Source: Hippopus hippopus
Lineage: Eukaryota > Mollusca > Bivalvia > Cardiida > Cardiidae
Assembly (NCBI GenBank): GCA_946811185.2
Contig: OX328109.1
Span: 36,440,129 to 36,504,128 of the forward strand
Length of the DNA: 64,000 nt
Reading direction: 5' to 3'
This document shows, piece after piece, positions 33,359 through 42,651 of the stretch (within the stretch, counting starts at the first letter, position 1; every line of letters starts with the position of its first letter). The notes below the pieces were generated by a model, which worked only from the letters and a program-made list of their open reading frames with translations, was not told where the DNA came from and did not search any database. The translations under genes and the position numbers were made by a program.

Positions 33359-34340
33359 TTAACTCTTTGCCACACGACAAAATGTAAAACCTGTCCAAAT
33401 TGAAAGCATCTGCAGAAGATATGTGTATAATAAATGTGACTGATATGTTGGGATTTGTTTTTTTAAAAGGAAAGAAACTTTGTGGGAAAAGGAGAATATG
33501 CTGATAATCAGCATTTTCTTCTTTTCCAACAATGTTTTCAATAGCCCTTTTTTTTTTTTTACCTTGAAGCATACGATTGTTCTGTAAGGGGTTTAGAAAA
33601 GTGAATATCATTCTTTTCGAAAAGAAGTGTTTTAATCTTGATACACTGTAATTAAAACATGCTTGTCAGAAATGGTAACCACGGAAATATATTTTTTTCG
33701 GCGTAGCTGAATGTGTTGGCTTTTGACCTGCATTTTGCTATTGATAACAAATGAATAAACAGAAATTTTTGATCGGTAAAAAAAATGTAGACTTGTTTAT
33801 TTTAAGGGCCCCTGCCAGTTTGCTGGCAAATTCACGCCGTCTTTTTAAAGATATTTCTTGTTTTCTGTGACGTGTCTGTATGGCTCTTTCATGTAGCAGG
33901 ACATTTTATGTAAAGATATCTGGTATAGATTACCTGTATCGAATTTTTAGGCTTTAGTAATAGCTAAGCGCTCTAATTTATTTCGAGACAATGCTGTCAA
34001 ACTCTTCAAGAAGCCTTCAGATTTTGGTATATGGGAAGGCTACAATTTTGGCAAAGGGTACTACGTCTTCAAAAATTCCTTGAGAGAACCCTATGTCCAT
34101 ATTCTTCAATCATTCGTAACAACATTCTCAGTCTAATTCTGAAGAAATTTCTAAATTAAAAAGTTACGCAATTTCTGCATCACCACCCATTAGTAACAAC
34201 ATTCTAAGTCTAGTTCTGAAGAATTTTCTAAATTAAAAAGTTACGCAATTTCTAAATGGCTTATCAGAAGTTGCGTTACTTTCTGAATTTAGAAACAAAC
34301 TAAGAATGAACCTTAGAATAGTTGGTGAAAACGCACCGTG
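33359..34340. mobile_element. Family A MITE and double-armed family E copy near the sulfotransferase 3' end
   Basis: A at 33359-33594 (TTAACTCTTTGCCACACGAC). E-like arms at 34095-34340, with a partly duplicated left arm (ACAACATTCT...GAATTTTCTAAATTAAAAAG twice), ending about 40 bp from the sulfotransferase stop. 33600-34090 holds nothing else recognised. Confidence 0.55.
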
Positions 34341-34376
34341 GTAATAGTTATTCTCAGTAGAACATCCATGTTCCTG

Positions 34377-35429
34377 TCAATCCCAGTCAAACGTCTGGTT
34401 AATAAGTTTAAAGAGCTGCTCATTATAAGGACGGTAGAAGTCCTTCAGCCGCTCAAGAAAAGCCGGGTCCACATACGGACTGGGCATTTCACCTTTCTCT
34501 GGTGATAGACATTCAAATGCTTCGCGTAGATTCCTTCGCATACAATAAAACCCTTTCTGCTTGTTGTAAGCGACGTAATCACTATTGATCACATGCTGTA
34601 GACCCAGAAACTCTTCGACAAGTCTTATTTCTTCTAGAGGGTTCGTGATCAGTTTTTCACCGTCCACGATATGTATCTGTTGTTTTGGAAAATATGAATA
34701 CCACTTTTTTAAATGGTCTACATATATGCTTACATTTATTGCTCGACAAGTGAGGTTCAGGTATCCAGTTACTTTATCAGTAACAAAGCTTTGGAAATTT
34801 TCTTTTACATCAGAATGTCTCTCCTTATAGTGCCGATAGTCTGATATTGCTCGTGTAACAGGATTTTTAAAAGTAACAAGTAGTTTGATGCTACTATTGT
34901 ATCGATAGATTCGTTCCCTGGCTATGTCGGACTGGAAGTAATCTGGTGTTTTCTCCATCGTGATCTCATCCGGATATGAAAGAGGCATCATCTCCCTATA
35001 GAGGTCAAATCCTTTTTGATAGTTTTCATCCCTAACGAAGAAAAAGGTTTCCTTTCTGGCTGTCCTCACCTTTGGGTGGGTACTTATTAACTCGATTAAA
35101 GCTTTCGTCCCACTTTTCATTGTACCCACAATGATGCAGTTTGGTAAGCGACGTTTTCTGTCATGATCGCTGGATAAGTTATTATCTTCATAGTGAAGTT
35201 CAACAGTTTTGTTGGTGGTTGGTATGAAATCAATGGATGGATAAGCATGGTTCTTCGTATCATCGATCACCGATAGTTTAAGGTAGCTGCTGATGGTACC
35301 ATTGTGATCGTACACCAAGTTCTCTGTATTAATTATAAATAAACAGCAAGCGAGGATAGCAATGATGATTACACTTGCTCGTAGCCTCTTCCTCACACAT
35401 AACCATCGTCGACATGAGCATCTGGCCAT
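34377..35429 (-). CDS. Heparan sulfate glucosamine 3-O-sulfotransferase-like enzyme (350 aa)
   Basis: Type II Golgi sulfotransferase expected to transfer sulfate from PAPS to the 3-OH of glucosamine in heparan sulfate. Residues 18-34 form a signal anchor after a basic, Cys-rich cytosolic tail, followed by a ~60-residue stem. The 5'-phosphosulfate loop is GTMKSGTKALIELISTHP (102-119). The catalytic Glu is in ARKETFFF (E127), and EKTPDYF (159-165) supplies the conserved Lys. The 3'-phosphate site is KNPVTRAISDY (188-198), with Lys where the family usually has Arg. Cys296 and Cys307 (GFYC...FEC) fit the conserved disulfide, and the ending NQTFDWD resembles HS3ST1/5. There are seven N-glycosylation sequons. 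Length is typical and the frame is intact. A good acceptor (ATTTTGCAG at 35469-35477 in plus coordinates) suggests a noncoding 5' exon further right. A family A element lies 77 bp upstream of the ATG and a family E palindrome ~40 bp after the stop. Confidence 0.9.
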   Translation of the reverse strand: MARCSCRRWLCVRKRLRASVIIIAILACCLFIINTENLVYDHNGTISSYLKLSVIDDTKNHAYPSIDFIPTTNKTVELHYEDNNLSSDHDRKRRLPNCIIVGTMKSGTKALIELISTHPKVRTARKETFFFVRDENYQKGFDLYREMMPLSYPDEITMEKTPDYFQSDIARERIYRYNSSIKLLVTFKNPVTRAISDYRHYKERHSDVKENFQSFVTDKVTGYLNLTCRAINVSIYVDHLKKWYSYFPKQQIHIVDGEKLITNPLEEIRLVEEFLGLQHVINSDYVAYNKQKGFYCMRRNLREAFECLSPEKGEMPSPYVDPAFLERLKDFYRPYNEQLFKLINQTFDWD

Positions 35430-35505
35430 TTTATACGTCAGCTAGAACAACTACTTGGTCAACAAGAACTGCAAAATAGTAAAATCGTTTGTAGAGAGAC
35501 TATTT

Positions 35506-35994
35506 AACCCATTACCACACAGTCCCGAGTTTTAAATATCCCAAGAAAGAAGCCTTTTGAAAACATTGTGGAAAAAGGAGAAAATGCTGGTAACCAGCAT
35601 TCTCCTTTTCCGCAATGTTTTATAACCTGTCAGTGACAAATTCCATCAATTTGGGCTCATTTTAAATTGTCATCTGCAAATGCTTCGGAGTTGGACAAGT
35701 CTACACCTTTGTCGTTTGCTAAAGAGTTAAGTAGGCCTACTTTGTTGTTGTATCAATGGGACACCTTAACCCCTAACCTGCTAAAAAACTCAAATGAAAC
35801 TTCCAAGCCGGTAGACTCTAGTAAAAACCCAAATGTTGCTAATTCAATGTTTTTTTTTTTTGGGGGGGGGGGATAATATCCCCTATCGGACAGTGTAGAT
35901 CTAAGATCAGACTGCACGTTTTGTGCAGTCTGATCTTGATCTACACTGTCCGCAATAGGTCGTCGAGTCGCGATTAGCAGCTTAAGGGTTAACT
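35506..35994. mobile_element. Family A (35506-35731) and family B (35765-35994) copies upstream of the sulfotransferase
   Basis: B contains a T10G10 junction at 35850-35871 where the consensus has TTTTGGGG. Both elements have intact hairpins and lie in the presumed first intron. Confidence 0.65.
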
Positions 35995-36334
35995 TCTTAA
36001 CGTCTTCTACGTGTTTCAGAAGTACAAGTACCAGGCTGGCACCCTGAAGTGTCTTGTTTGAGGAAATTCACATGACTAGGGCCGGCAGCGGGGATCGACT
36101 TAGGCCAGTTTCCGATAGCAATCCGACACAATGAATACTGAGCTACGGATGTTACAAATGTCACTCCAGAAAAAAAAATCTCCCAAAAGCATCATTACAT
36201 CATTTTCCGTGATTTAACAGTGTTTTAATCGAATTCGTTGATTTATCTTTTTAAAAACAGTCTTATTTATTCAAAAAGCGACGAGAAATCTGTTTCATCG
36301 CTATACCGTGCTTTCGTGGAATTTTCAATTTTGG

Positions 36335-36385
36335 CCTTTGATGACGTCACCGTTGCTAAAGATAAGTAAACAAACAAGATGGCGA
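36335..36385 (+). promoter_or_regulatory. Candidate CRE promoter with YY1-like start
   Basis: A perfect CRE TGACGTCA at 36342-36349 is followed by GTTGCTAAAG and, 30 bp on, by AAGATGGCGACC, a short ORF start. It lies about 0.9 kb upstream of the minus-strand sulfotransferase ATG, so it could also serve that gene's noncoding first exon. Confidence 0.35.
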
Positions 36386-36547
36386 CCGAGGATCCTTTTC
36401 CATCGCTTAACAATTTCATTGTCGATAAACATGTTCGATAGACAAATTTTTCATAACTTTGTAGTGACTGTTATTCGGGAAACAAACATTCTTCTTATTT
36501 TTCATGTTTTTATTAAGTACTATGCATGGAAAAGTTCGTAAAATGTG

Positions 36548-36608
36548 ATGTCTAACGATGAAGTTTATGATAATGGCTGCCGTTCATATTTTGATTTTTG
36601 GAGAAATG
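36548..36608 (+). other. Possible first coding exon of an unplaced plus-strand gene
   Basis: ATG at 36548 opens 20 codons (MSNDEVYDNGCRSYFDFWRN) ending at an ATG|GTGGGT donor in phase 1. A shorter ORF at 36380-36442 (MATEDPFPSLNNFIVDKHVR) precedes it and could be a uORF. No downstream exon in a matching phase was recognised within the window. Confidence 0.25.
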
Positions 36609-36764
36609 GTGGGTTTTAAAATAGTTCCGTACTTAGCAACGCACGCGAAAAAAGCTCTAAAGTATGTAATATCAAAGTATGCAATATGAAAAAATAATAT
36701 GAAAAAGGCAAAGCCTCAATACGAGCGACATGAATGATCTGTGGAACATATATAGATGTATTAA

Positions 36765-37190
36765 TTCGAATGACGAGCTAGATTCTAGATCTTGAAATCA
36801 AAGGGTGTGAGTTCGATTTCCGGCTTTGCCAAAACTAATTTTGAGCGTTGTCAAAAGTAGGAAGCATTTCTCTGTCGTAGATTTGTACATGTGAAATAGG
36901 GCGAATGTCCCTGATTTCCTTAACAAAAGAAAGACAGTTCCTTGACACTTTCGTTAATTTATGTCCAGAAAAATAACTTGGAATAATTATTAGTTCACAC
37001 ACTTGTAAAGACCATTCTACGGGAATATTTCCTCACTGCATGTAGATCTAGACCTATATAAGAGAGACTTTGACTTTTACGAGGAATCGTTCAGTAGGTT
37101 GAGAAGAATATTGAGCAGAGTACTGGTAAAAGGAACTTCAGTCCTGAACGCATGGTAGGTGCACTTGCCGCCGCAATGAATATAGATCTA
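36765..37190 (+). mobile_element. Degraded tRNA-headed SINE
   Basis: A B-box-like GAGTTCGATTTCC near 36812, then distant V-SINE body and GAGAAGAATATTGAGCAGAG, TAGGTGCACTTGCCGCCGCA. Confidence 0.4.
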
Positions 37191-37225
37191 CACACAAAAG
37201 GAAAAAACAAACAAACAAAAATCTT

Positions 37226-37482
37226 GAGCCATGTTGCGGTAAAAGAGGGTTTAATGCATTTCCGTGATGTATGATACCAAGAAAGTCATCACATAATTAT
37301 ACATCCATATTGTATGATAACTGACTAAATCAAAAGGCATACGTACTGGTCCTTTGACATTCAAAACGTTGAAAAATAGATCTAGCAAAGAGTTTTGACC
37401 CAGGTTAGCTTGCGCGGACTACACAGGCAGACCTGGGTCGAAAGTTTTGCAAATGCAGTAAGACCCCTTTTCATAGATCATA
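37226..37482. mobile_element. Family D MITE (reverse orientation)
   Basis: GAGCCATGTTGCGGTAAAAG to AGACCCCTTTTCATAGATCA, with a partly decayed hairpin. Confidence 0.55.
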
Positions 37483-37707
37483 AATCCGGCTTTCTCTGTA
37501 AATGGTATTTTGAAACAGTCAATAAACTAGTTTAGTCATGATTTCTACGACACAATATTTTCCGCGAAAAAACGGCTCGTGCAAGACGTACGAATAGTAT
37601 GATTAATGACGTCATTATTTGCTAGCATAGATCATTGCGTATGTTCATACACAAATAGACGTTTAATACGCTGAAAGTAAGTAAGAAATTAGATAATCTT
37701 TATAGGG

Positions 37708-37843
37708 TTAATTCACGTTTTTGAGGTCGTTAACATTCGCAGAGGCCTGAAAAATGCTTTAACGCCCGAGTGCGAAGCACGAGGGTGTTAAAGTATTTTG
37801 AGGGCCTCTGCGAATGTTAACGACCGGAAAAAACGTGAATTAA
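37708..37843. mobile_element. Foldback with TTAATTCACG ends
   Basis: TTAATTCACGTTTTTGAGG...CGTTAACATTCGCAGAGGCC pairs with GGCCTCTGCGAATGTTAACG...AACGTGAATTAA, with a small GCGAAGC centre. Arms are about 60 bp and the termini are TTAA. Confidence 0.6.
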
Positions 37844-37849
37844 TGCTAT

Positions 37850-38925
37850 TATTGCATAAAGTAAAGGTATTTTAACAATAATTTGCAAAGATAGCAAAAA
37901 TATTTCCATAGTAATGCAAATAAGCGAACTTCAAATGTACTGTACCTAAATGGGTCAAAACCGGAAGTCGGCGAAGAATTTTTTTTTACGAGCAGTGAAG
38001 GGCCGTTAGTCCTGTATGCCAGTTTTGATTCTCTCGGTGTAAATTCACTTCTAATGATTTTTAATACAAAGTGGACTTATGTAGGATAAACTTGCACACG
38101 TTTTGACGCTTACAACTAGGATGAATGAGTGGATATGAATTTCTGTAACTGAAAGACGTCAGAGGGTTCGATCTACATCAAGCGAGGGTATTACTGATCA
38201 CGTTAAAAAGTGGGTGGGATGTACCTGGTTTAGAGTACATTTCACAGGTGATTTTTTGTTCAGATCTCAATTAAACTGAGATCCTGTGCAAAATTTTGTT
38301 TGTGATGTACTATTATCATCAAAGACCAGCCATGAAAAGGATCTAATATGGTACAAGTTCCTACAGTTTGATGGTCGGAGTCGTGATGGGTATATTACAC
38401 TGATAACATTGGAGGTAATATAATAAATACCTATCTCCAACAGCAAGTACCTACGTGATTACAAGGATGTATGATTAGAAATTCTTTTAAAATACTAGCG
38501 ACACGAGGAAAAAAAAAACACCAAAAATATGACAACCTTACACGAAAAAGAACACCAACTATCAAAGATCTTTTTGTGTCTCACTTCTTATTTTCAGGAA
38601 AGTTGTGCTACAATAAGTACATGACCGTCTATCAACCTAAGTACCGCTACACTATTACGAGATTCGGAAATAAAGAAAATCCCTGCCCGTCTTCTTTCTC
38701 AACCCTACCCCACCCCCTTTTCAAAATGAAAGAGAGAGAGAGAGAGAGAGAGCCGGAAAAATGCCTTATACTTACATGAAAAAGCAATACTAAATGTCGT
38801 AAATTTTATATGACATGGCGAACTTATTTCTAATTTTCTAATTTCAAGATAAAATTATGCTGCAAGATGTTACCTATTTCTTCATTATTGATCCTTGGAA
38901 CGCTCTGAACATTATAAATTGCGTT
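37850..38925. other. No gene recognised; short GA microsatellite
   Basis: AT-rich intergenic DNA with (GA)11 at 38730-38752. A 102-codon plus-strand frame at 38471 ends in the GA run and has no domain signature. Confidence 0.3.
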
Positions 38926-39038
38926 TGTAGATTGTAGATTAAGATTAGACTGCACGCTCTGATCTTAGGTCTGAACTAGATATTTTGCAAGCTATTCTTA
39001 GCAAAACTTCCCCTAACTGTTTCAGTTGCAAAATTATG

Positions 39039-39287
39039 AGCCATGCTCTGTGAAAAGGGGACTTCATGCATCTTCATAAAAGTATTCACCCAAATGTCAC
39101 TGCGCAGGCTAACCTGGGTCAAAACTCTTTGAAATTATTAAATTTTTAACATGCCAATGGACCGGTGTACGATAGGATTCAGTTGGTTGTTAAAAAAATG
39201 TTATGGATCCATTACTACGCGATGACTTGCTTGGTATAATGCATCACGGAGATGGATTCAACCCCCTTTTGCCATAGCGGGGCTACT
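39039..39287. mobile_element. Family D MITE
   Basis: TGAGCCATGCTCTGTGAAAA to CCCCTTTTGCCATAGCGGGG. The hairpin's left arm is shortened. Confidence 0.6.
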
Positions 39288-39490
39288 ATTAAAATTGCCT
39301 CACGGTGAAAGCTAGCTTGCTGGTTTTAAGTGCCATATATCAAACCACGCTCCGTATAATTTTTCCTCGTCGAGAGGTCTCAGTCTTTGAGAGTAACGTA
39401 CAAGCGAACCTAAAAATCATCAGATTATAGAGCAACACCATGCAATTTTCAAACATGGCGACTGTTCGATGTAAGAAAAGGCATTCGCGT

Positions 39491-40195
39491 GGGGGGGGGG
39501 GGGGGGGGGGGTCAACTCTTAACCTGCTAAATAACTAAAATTAAATTTTCAATTCAATATTGATAACCCAAATATTGCTGTTTCAAAGTTATGTTTTGGG
39601 GAATAATATCTCCTTATCGGACAGTATAGATCAAAGATCAGACTGCACGTTCTGTGCAGTCTGATCTTGATCTACACTGTCCACAAAAGGTCAGCGAGTC
39701 GCGCTTAGCAGCCAAAGGGTTAAATGAAACTTTAAAGCCGATGGTAAAAACCAGAATAATATTATTTCAATCTTATCGGACAGTGTAGATAAAAAATCAG
39801 ACTGCACGTTCTGTGCCGTCTGATTTTGATCTGCACTGTCCGCAAAAGGTCTGTGACTCGCGCATAGCATACTAAGGGTTCGACATATATTATAGGAAGA
39901 ACAGATGTTTGACAGAAACAGCTGTTGAATATTTCTGGAAAAAATATGAAAAACGTGTTTTGTTAAACCCTTTGCCAAACGACAAAATTTTCGACTTGTC
40001 CAAATTAAAAGAGTATGCAGACGACAAATCAAATGCGACTTAAATTGTGGGATTTCCCTATGATACGTTAGAAAACACTGTGGGAAAAGGAGAAAATGCT
40101 GGTAACCAGCATTTTCTCCTTTTCCCACAATGTTTTCACGAGTCCTCCTCACTCAGGGTCGTTAAGATTCATGAATGTGTCGTAAAAGGTGAAAC
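39491..40195. mobile_element. 21-base G run, two family B copies and one family A copy
   Basis: G run 39491-39511; B at 39515-39722 and a truncated B at 39719-39881 that begins where the first ends; A at 39963-40195 with a perfect 62-bp hairpin. Confidence 0.65.
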
Positions 40196-40370
40196 CCTTT
40201 CAGTGTCCTGGGCGAAAACAGGGGTTTTGCGTCCGGAGAGTTGAACATTACGTGCAGTCTGATCTTGAATCTATACTTTCCACCTGTCCAGAATGTAAGA
40301 TCATAAAAAATCGTCTGCGTTGTATACTTTGGACTGTACATCAAGTCGTCGGAATCGGTCGAGTTTATAA

Positions 40371-41012
40371 CTGAGCCGTGCTCTGGGAAAAGGGGAGTTG
40401 ATGCATCTTTGTAATGTATTATACCAAGCAATTTGTGACATAAGATAGACCCAATTTGGTTACCAGCGCTTTTTTTCTTTTCCCACAATATTTTCAAAAA
40501 ACACCTTCCTCGGGTCAGTAAATCAAAGGATTGTTCGGTTAAAATTTGAAGCGAGAATAAAATATTGATTTGATTGCACAACCTCACGGTATCGGACCTT
40601 GTAAGTATAAGATCAGACTGCACCTCCTGTGCGGTTTGATCTTGATCTTTACTTGTCCACAAAGTCGCATTGAGCCTCACATAAGGGTCAACGCCATTGA
40701 GAAACATGCTTTTGTCATGCTGCAACAGAGAGCTACTTTTCCGCCAATGGCTAAATTTGTTCCCAGACCGTATCTGAGTGAATGATTCTTCTCTTAACCA
40801 TATGGCTGCTAAAAGTGACTCACTGACCTTTTGCGGACAGTGTAGATCAAGATCAGACTGCACATAACGTGCAGTCTGATCTTTGATCTACACTGTCCGA
40901 TAAGGACTTATTGTTCCCCAAAAATTACCTTTGAGATAACACAAAAGTTGGGATTTTTTTCTATCGGATCAAAAATTTCATTTCACTTACTCAGCAGAAT
41001 AAGGGTGAAGTG
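40371..41012. mobile_element. Family D and A fragments, a B core and a full family B copy
   Basis: D tip 40371-40430, A half 40440-40560, B core 40600-40690 and B 40796-41012 (hairpin GATCAGACTGCACATAACG / TGCAGTCTGATCTTTG). A 233-codon minus-strand frame across them is accidental. Confidence 0.55.
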
Positions 41013-41073
41013 CTCACGATCTCGACGTTTTTTATGGCCGGTAAATACAACCAGTTTTCTTGTTGATGTTCAG

Positions 41074-41440
41074 CAACTTGATAGCATTTGCAGACAACAA
41101 AATCAAATGCTGTTTTTTCTCGAGGTCGTTAAAACACAGGATCATCCAGGTCTGTCCAGGGTCTGTACTCACCAACCATTCTTAAGAACGTTCTTGGTCT
41201 TATTCTTCAAGATTTTCTGACTGTGAAAGTAACAGAACTTCTGATTGGCTAAACCATTTGGTTTAGCCAATCAGAAGTTCTGTTACTTTCACATTGACAA
41301 AATTCTGAAGAATAAAACTAAGAATGTTCTTAAGAATGGTTGGTGAATACAGACCCTGGACAGACCTGGATGATCCTGTGTTTTAACGACCTCGAGAAAA
41401 AACAGCATTTGATTTTGTTGTCTGCAAATGCTATCAAGTT
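41074..41440. repeat. 367-bp near-perfect palindrome: family E copy nested in an inverted duplication of a family A fragment
   Basis: AACTTGATAGCATTTGCAGA at 41074 mirrors TCTGCAAATGCTATCAAGTT ending at 41440, and the match continues through CTCGAGGTCGTTAAAACACA into the E palindrome centred near 41257. Arms are about 183 bp with few mismatches. Confidence 0.8.
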
Positions 41441-41595
41441 GGATAAGGCTAAAATTTTGTCTAGCTGTGGGGTTTGTTACCAAAATTAGAGTAGGAGATT
41501 CCTTTGTACAAGGAATTTGTAACTTGCAGATTCATTGGTCAAGCGTTCCGCTAAGTTTCATTACGGAACCAATGAAATGCATCTTCAGTTATTTA

Positions 41596-42065
41596 TGGTC
41601 CGGCCGGGTAGCTCGATGGTTAGCTTATCTGATTCGTGACCTGGTGGTTGCGAATTCGTTTCCCGATTGAGGCGAACTTACTTTCCGGTGATTGTTTGCC
41701 TCTCACCTCTGATGCGTGTGAGAAAAGTAGTCAGTGGCTTGGAAAGAAAGTTGTGTCAGTACTAGTGTTAGAAAGCAAGCGTAGGTGATCTGACCGCCAT
41801 GATATGACCTAACCTCTTAAAACGGCGATAAACTCCAATACAAGTTATTTATGAGAACGAGATCTTCAGTGCAAACATCCCTGACGGGCACGTTAGCTCA
41901 GCTGGTAATGCACAGGGCTTGAAACCCATTGGGAGATGGTTCCTTTCCCAAGTTCAGCCTAATTCATTCCGAGAATTGATGATAGTTATAGTGACAGGAT
42001 TTATTCATATCTCACCGCTGAACATTGGTTCCATGATGATTATGTAAAAAAAGCATTCAATGGCT
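41596..42065 (+). mobile_element. Two tRNA-headed SINEs in tandem (41596-41850, 41886-42065)
   Basis: The first has a GGTAGCTCGATGGTTAGC head and an AAAACGGCGATAAACTCC tail. The second starts GTTAGCTCAGCTGGTAATGC and is 3'-truncated. Confidence 0.55.
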
Positions 42066-42302
42066 TTTTGGCCGATTGGAAATTTTTATTAATTCATTCG
42101 AATTCATTACCAAGAAGTAGATCAAAAGCTAACGCATTCAGCCAAGCCGACATAAAAACGCTACATAGTAGTTCAAGTATAACGCAAAAATTTATGTCTA
42201 TTCCTTGATAGATCTAGATCAACGGAGTTTTAAGAGGCCTATAGTGTAAGTGGCGCTGGGACGAGTGAGATATAGCCATTGTATGAAGGAAATATTGTCA
42301 AC

Positions 42303-42586
42303 CTTTCACAAAACAATTCCGTATTCTTAACGACCCTTAGAGGCAAAGGTTTTTGAAAACATTGTGGGAAAAGAAGAAAATGCTGGTAACCAGCATTTTT
42401 TACTTTTCCCACAACGTTTTCTACCCTGTCAGAGGTAGCTTCCATCGTTTAAGTTATTTTTTTCTTTTCCCACAATTTTTTCTGACCTTCCAACAACAAA
42501 TTTCAATATATGAGACACATTTATCTTGTCTACAAAAGCAGTCAATTTGGACGTGTCCAAAATTTTGTCGATTGGTAAATGGTTAA
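42303..42586. mobile_element. Family A MITE with a partly duplicated right half
   Basis: An intact hairpin near 42355-42420, then a second TTTCTTTTCCCACAATTTTT segment before the normal right end GATTGGTAAATGGTTAA. It lies just past the SLC17 stop codon. Confidence 0.55.
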
Positions 42587-42651
42587 GGTTTTGATGAATT
42601 TCAAGAGTTATCTTTTCTTTTTTTTTTTGCTCCTAATTCCAGTGACAGATC

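Noticed and set aside
40162..40863. 233-codon minus-strand ORF
   Set aside because: It runs through family A, B and D elements whose hairpin sequence (SDLDLHCPQK, CAQSDL-type) yields the same peptides elsewhere.
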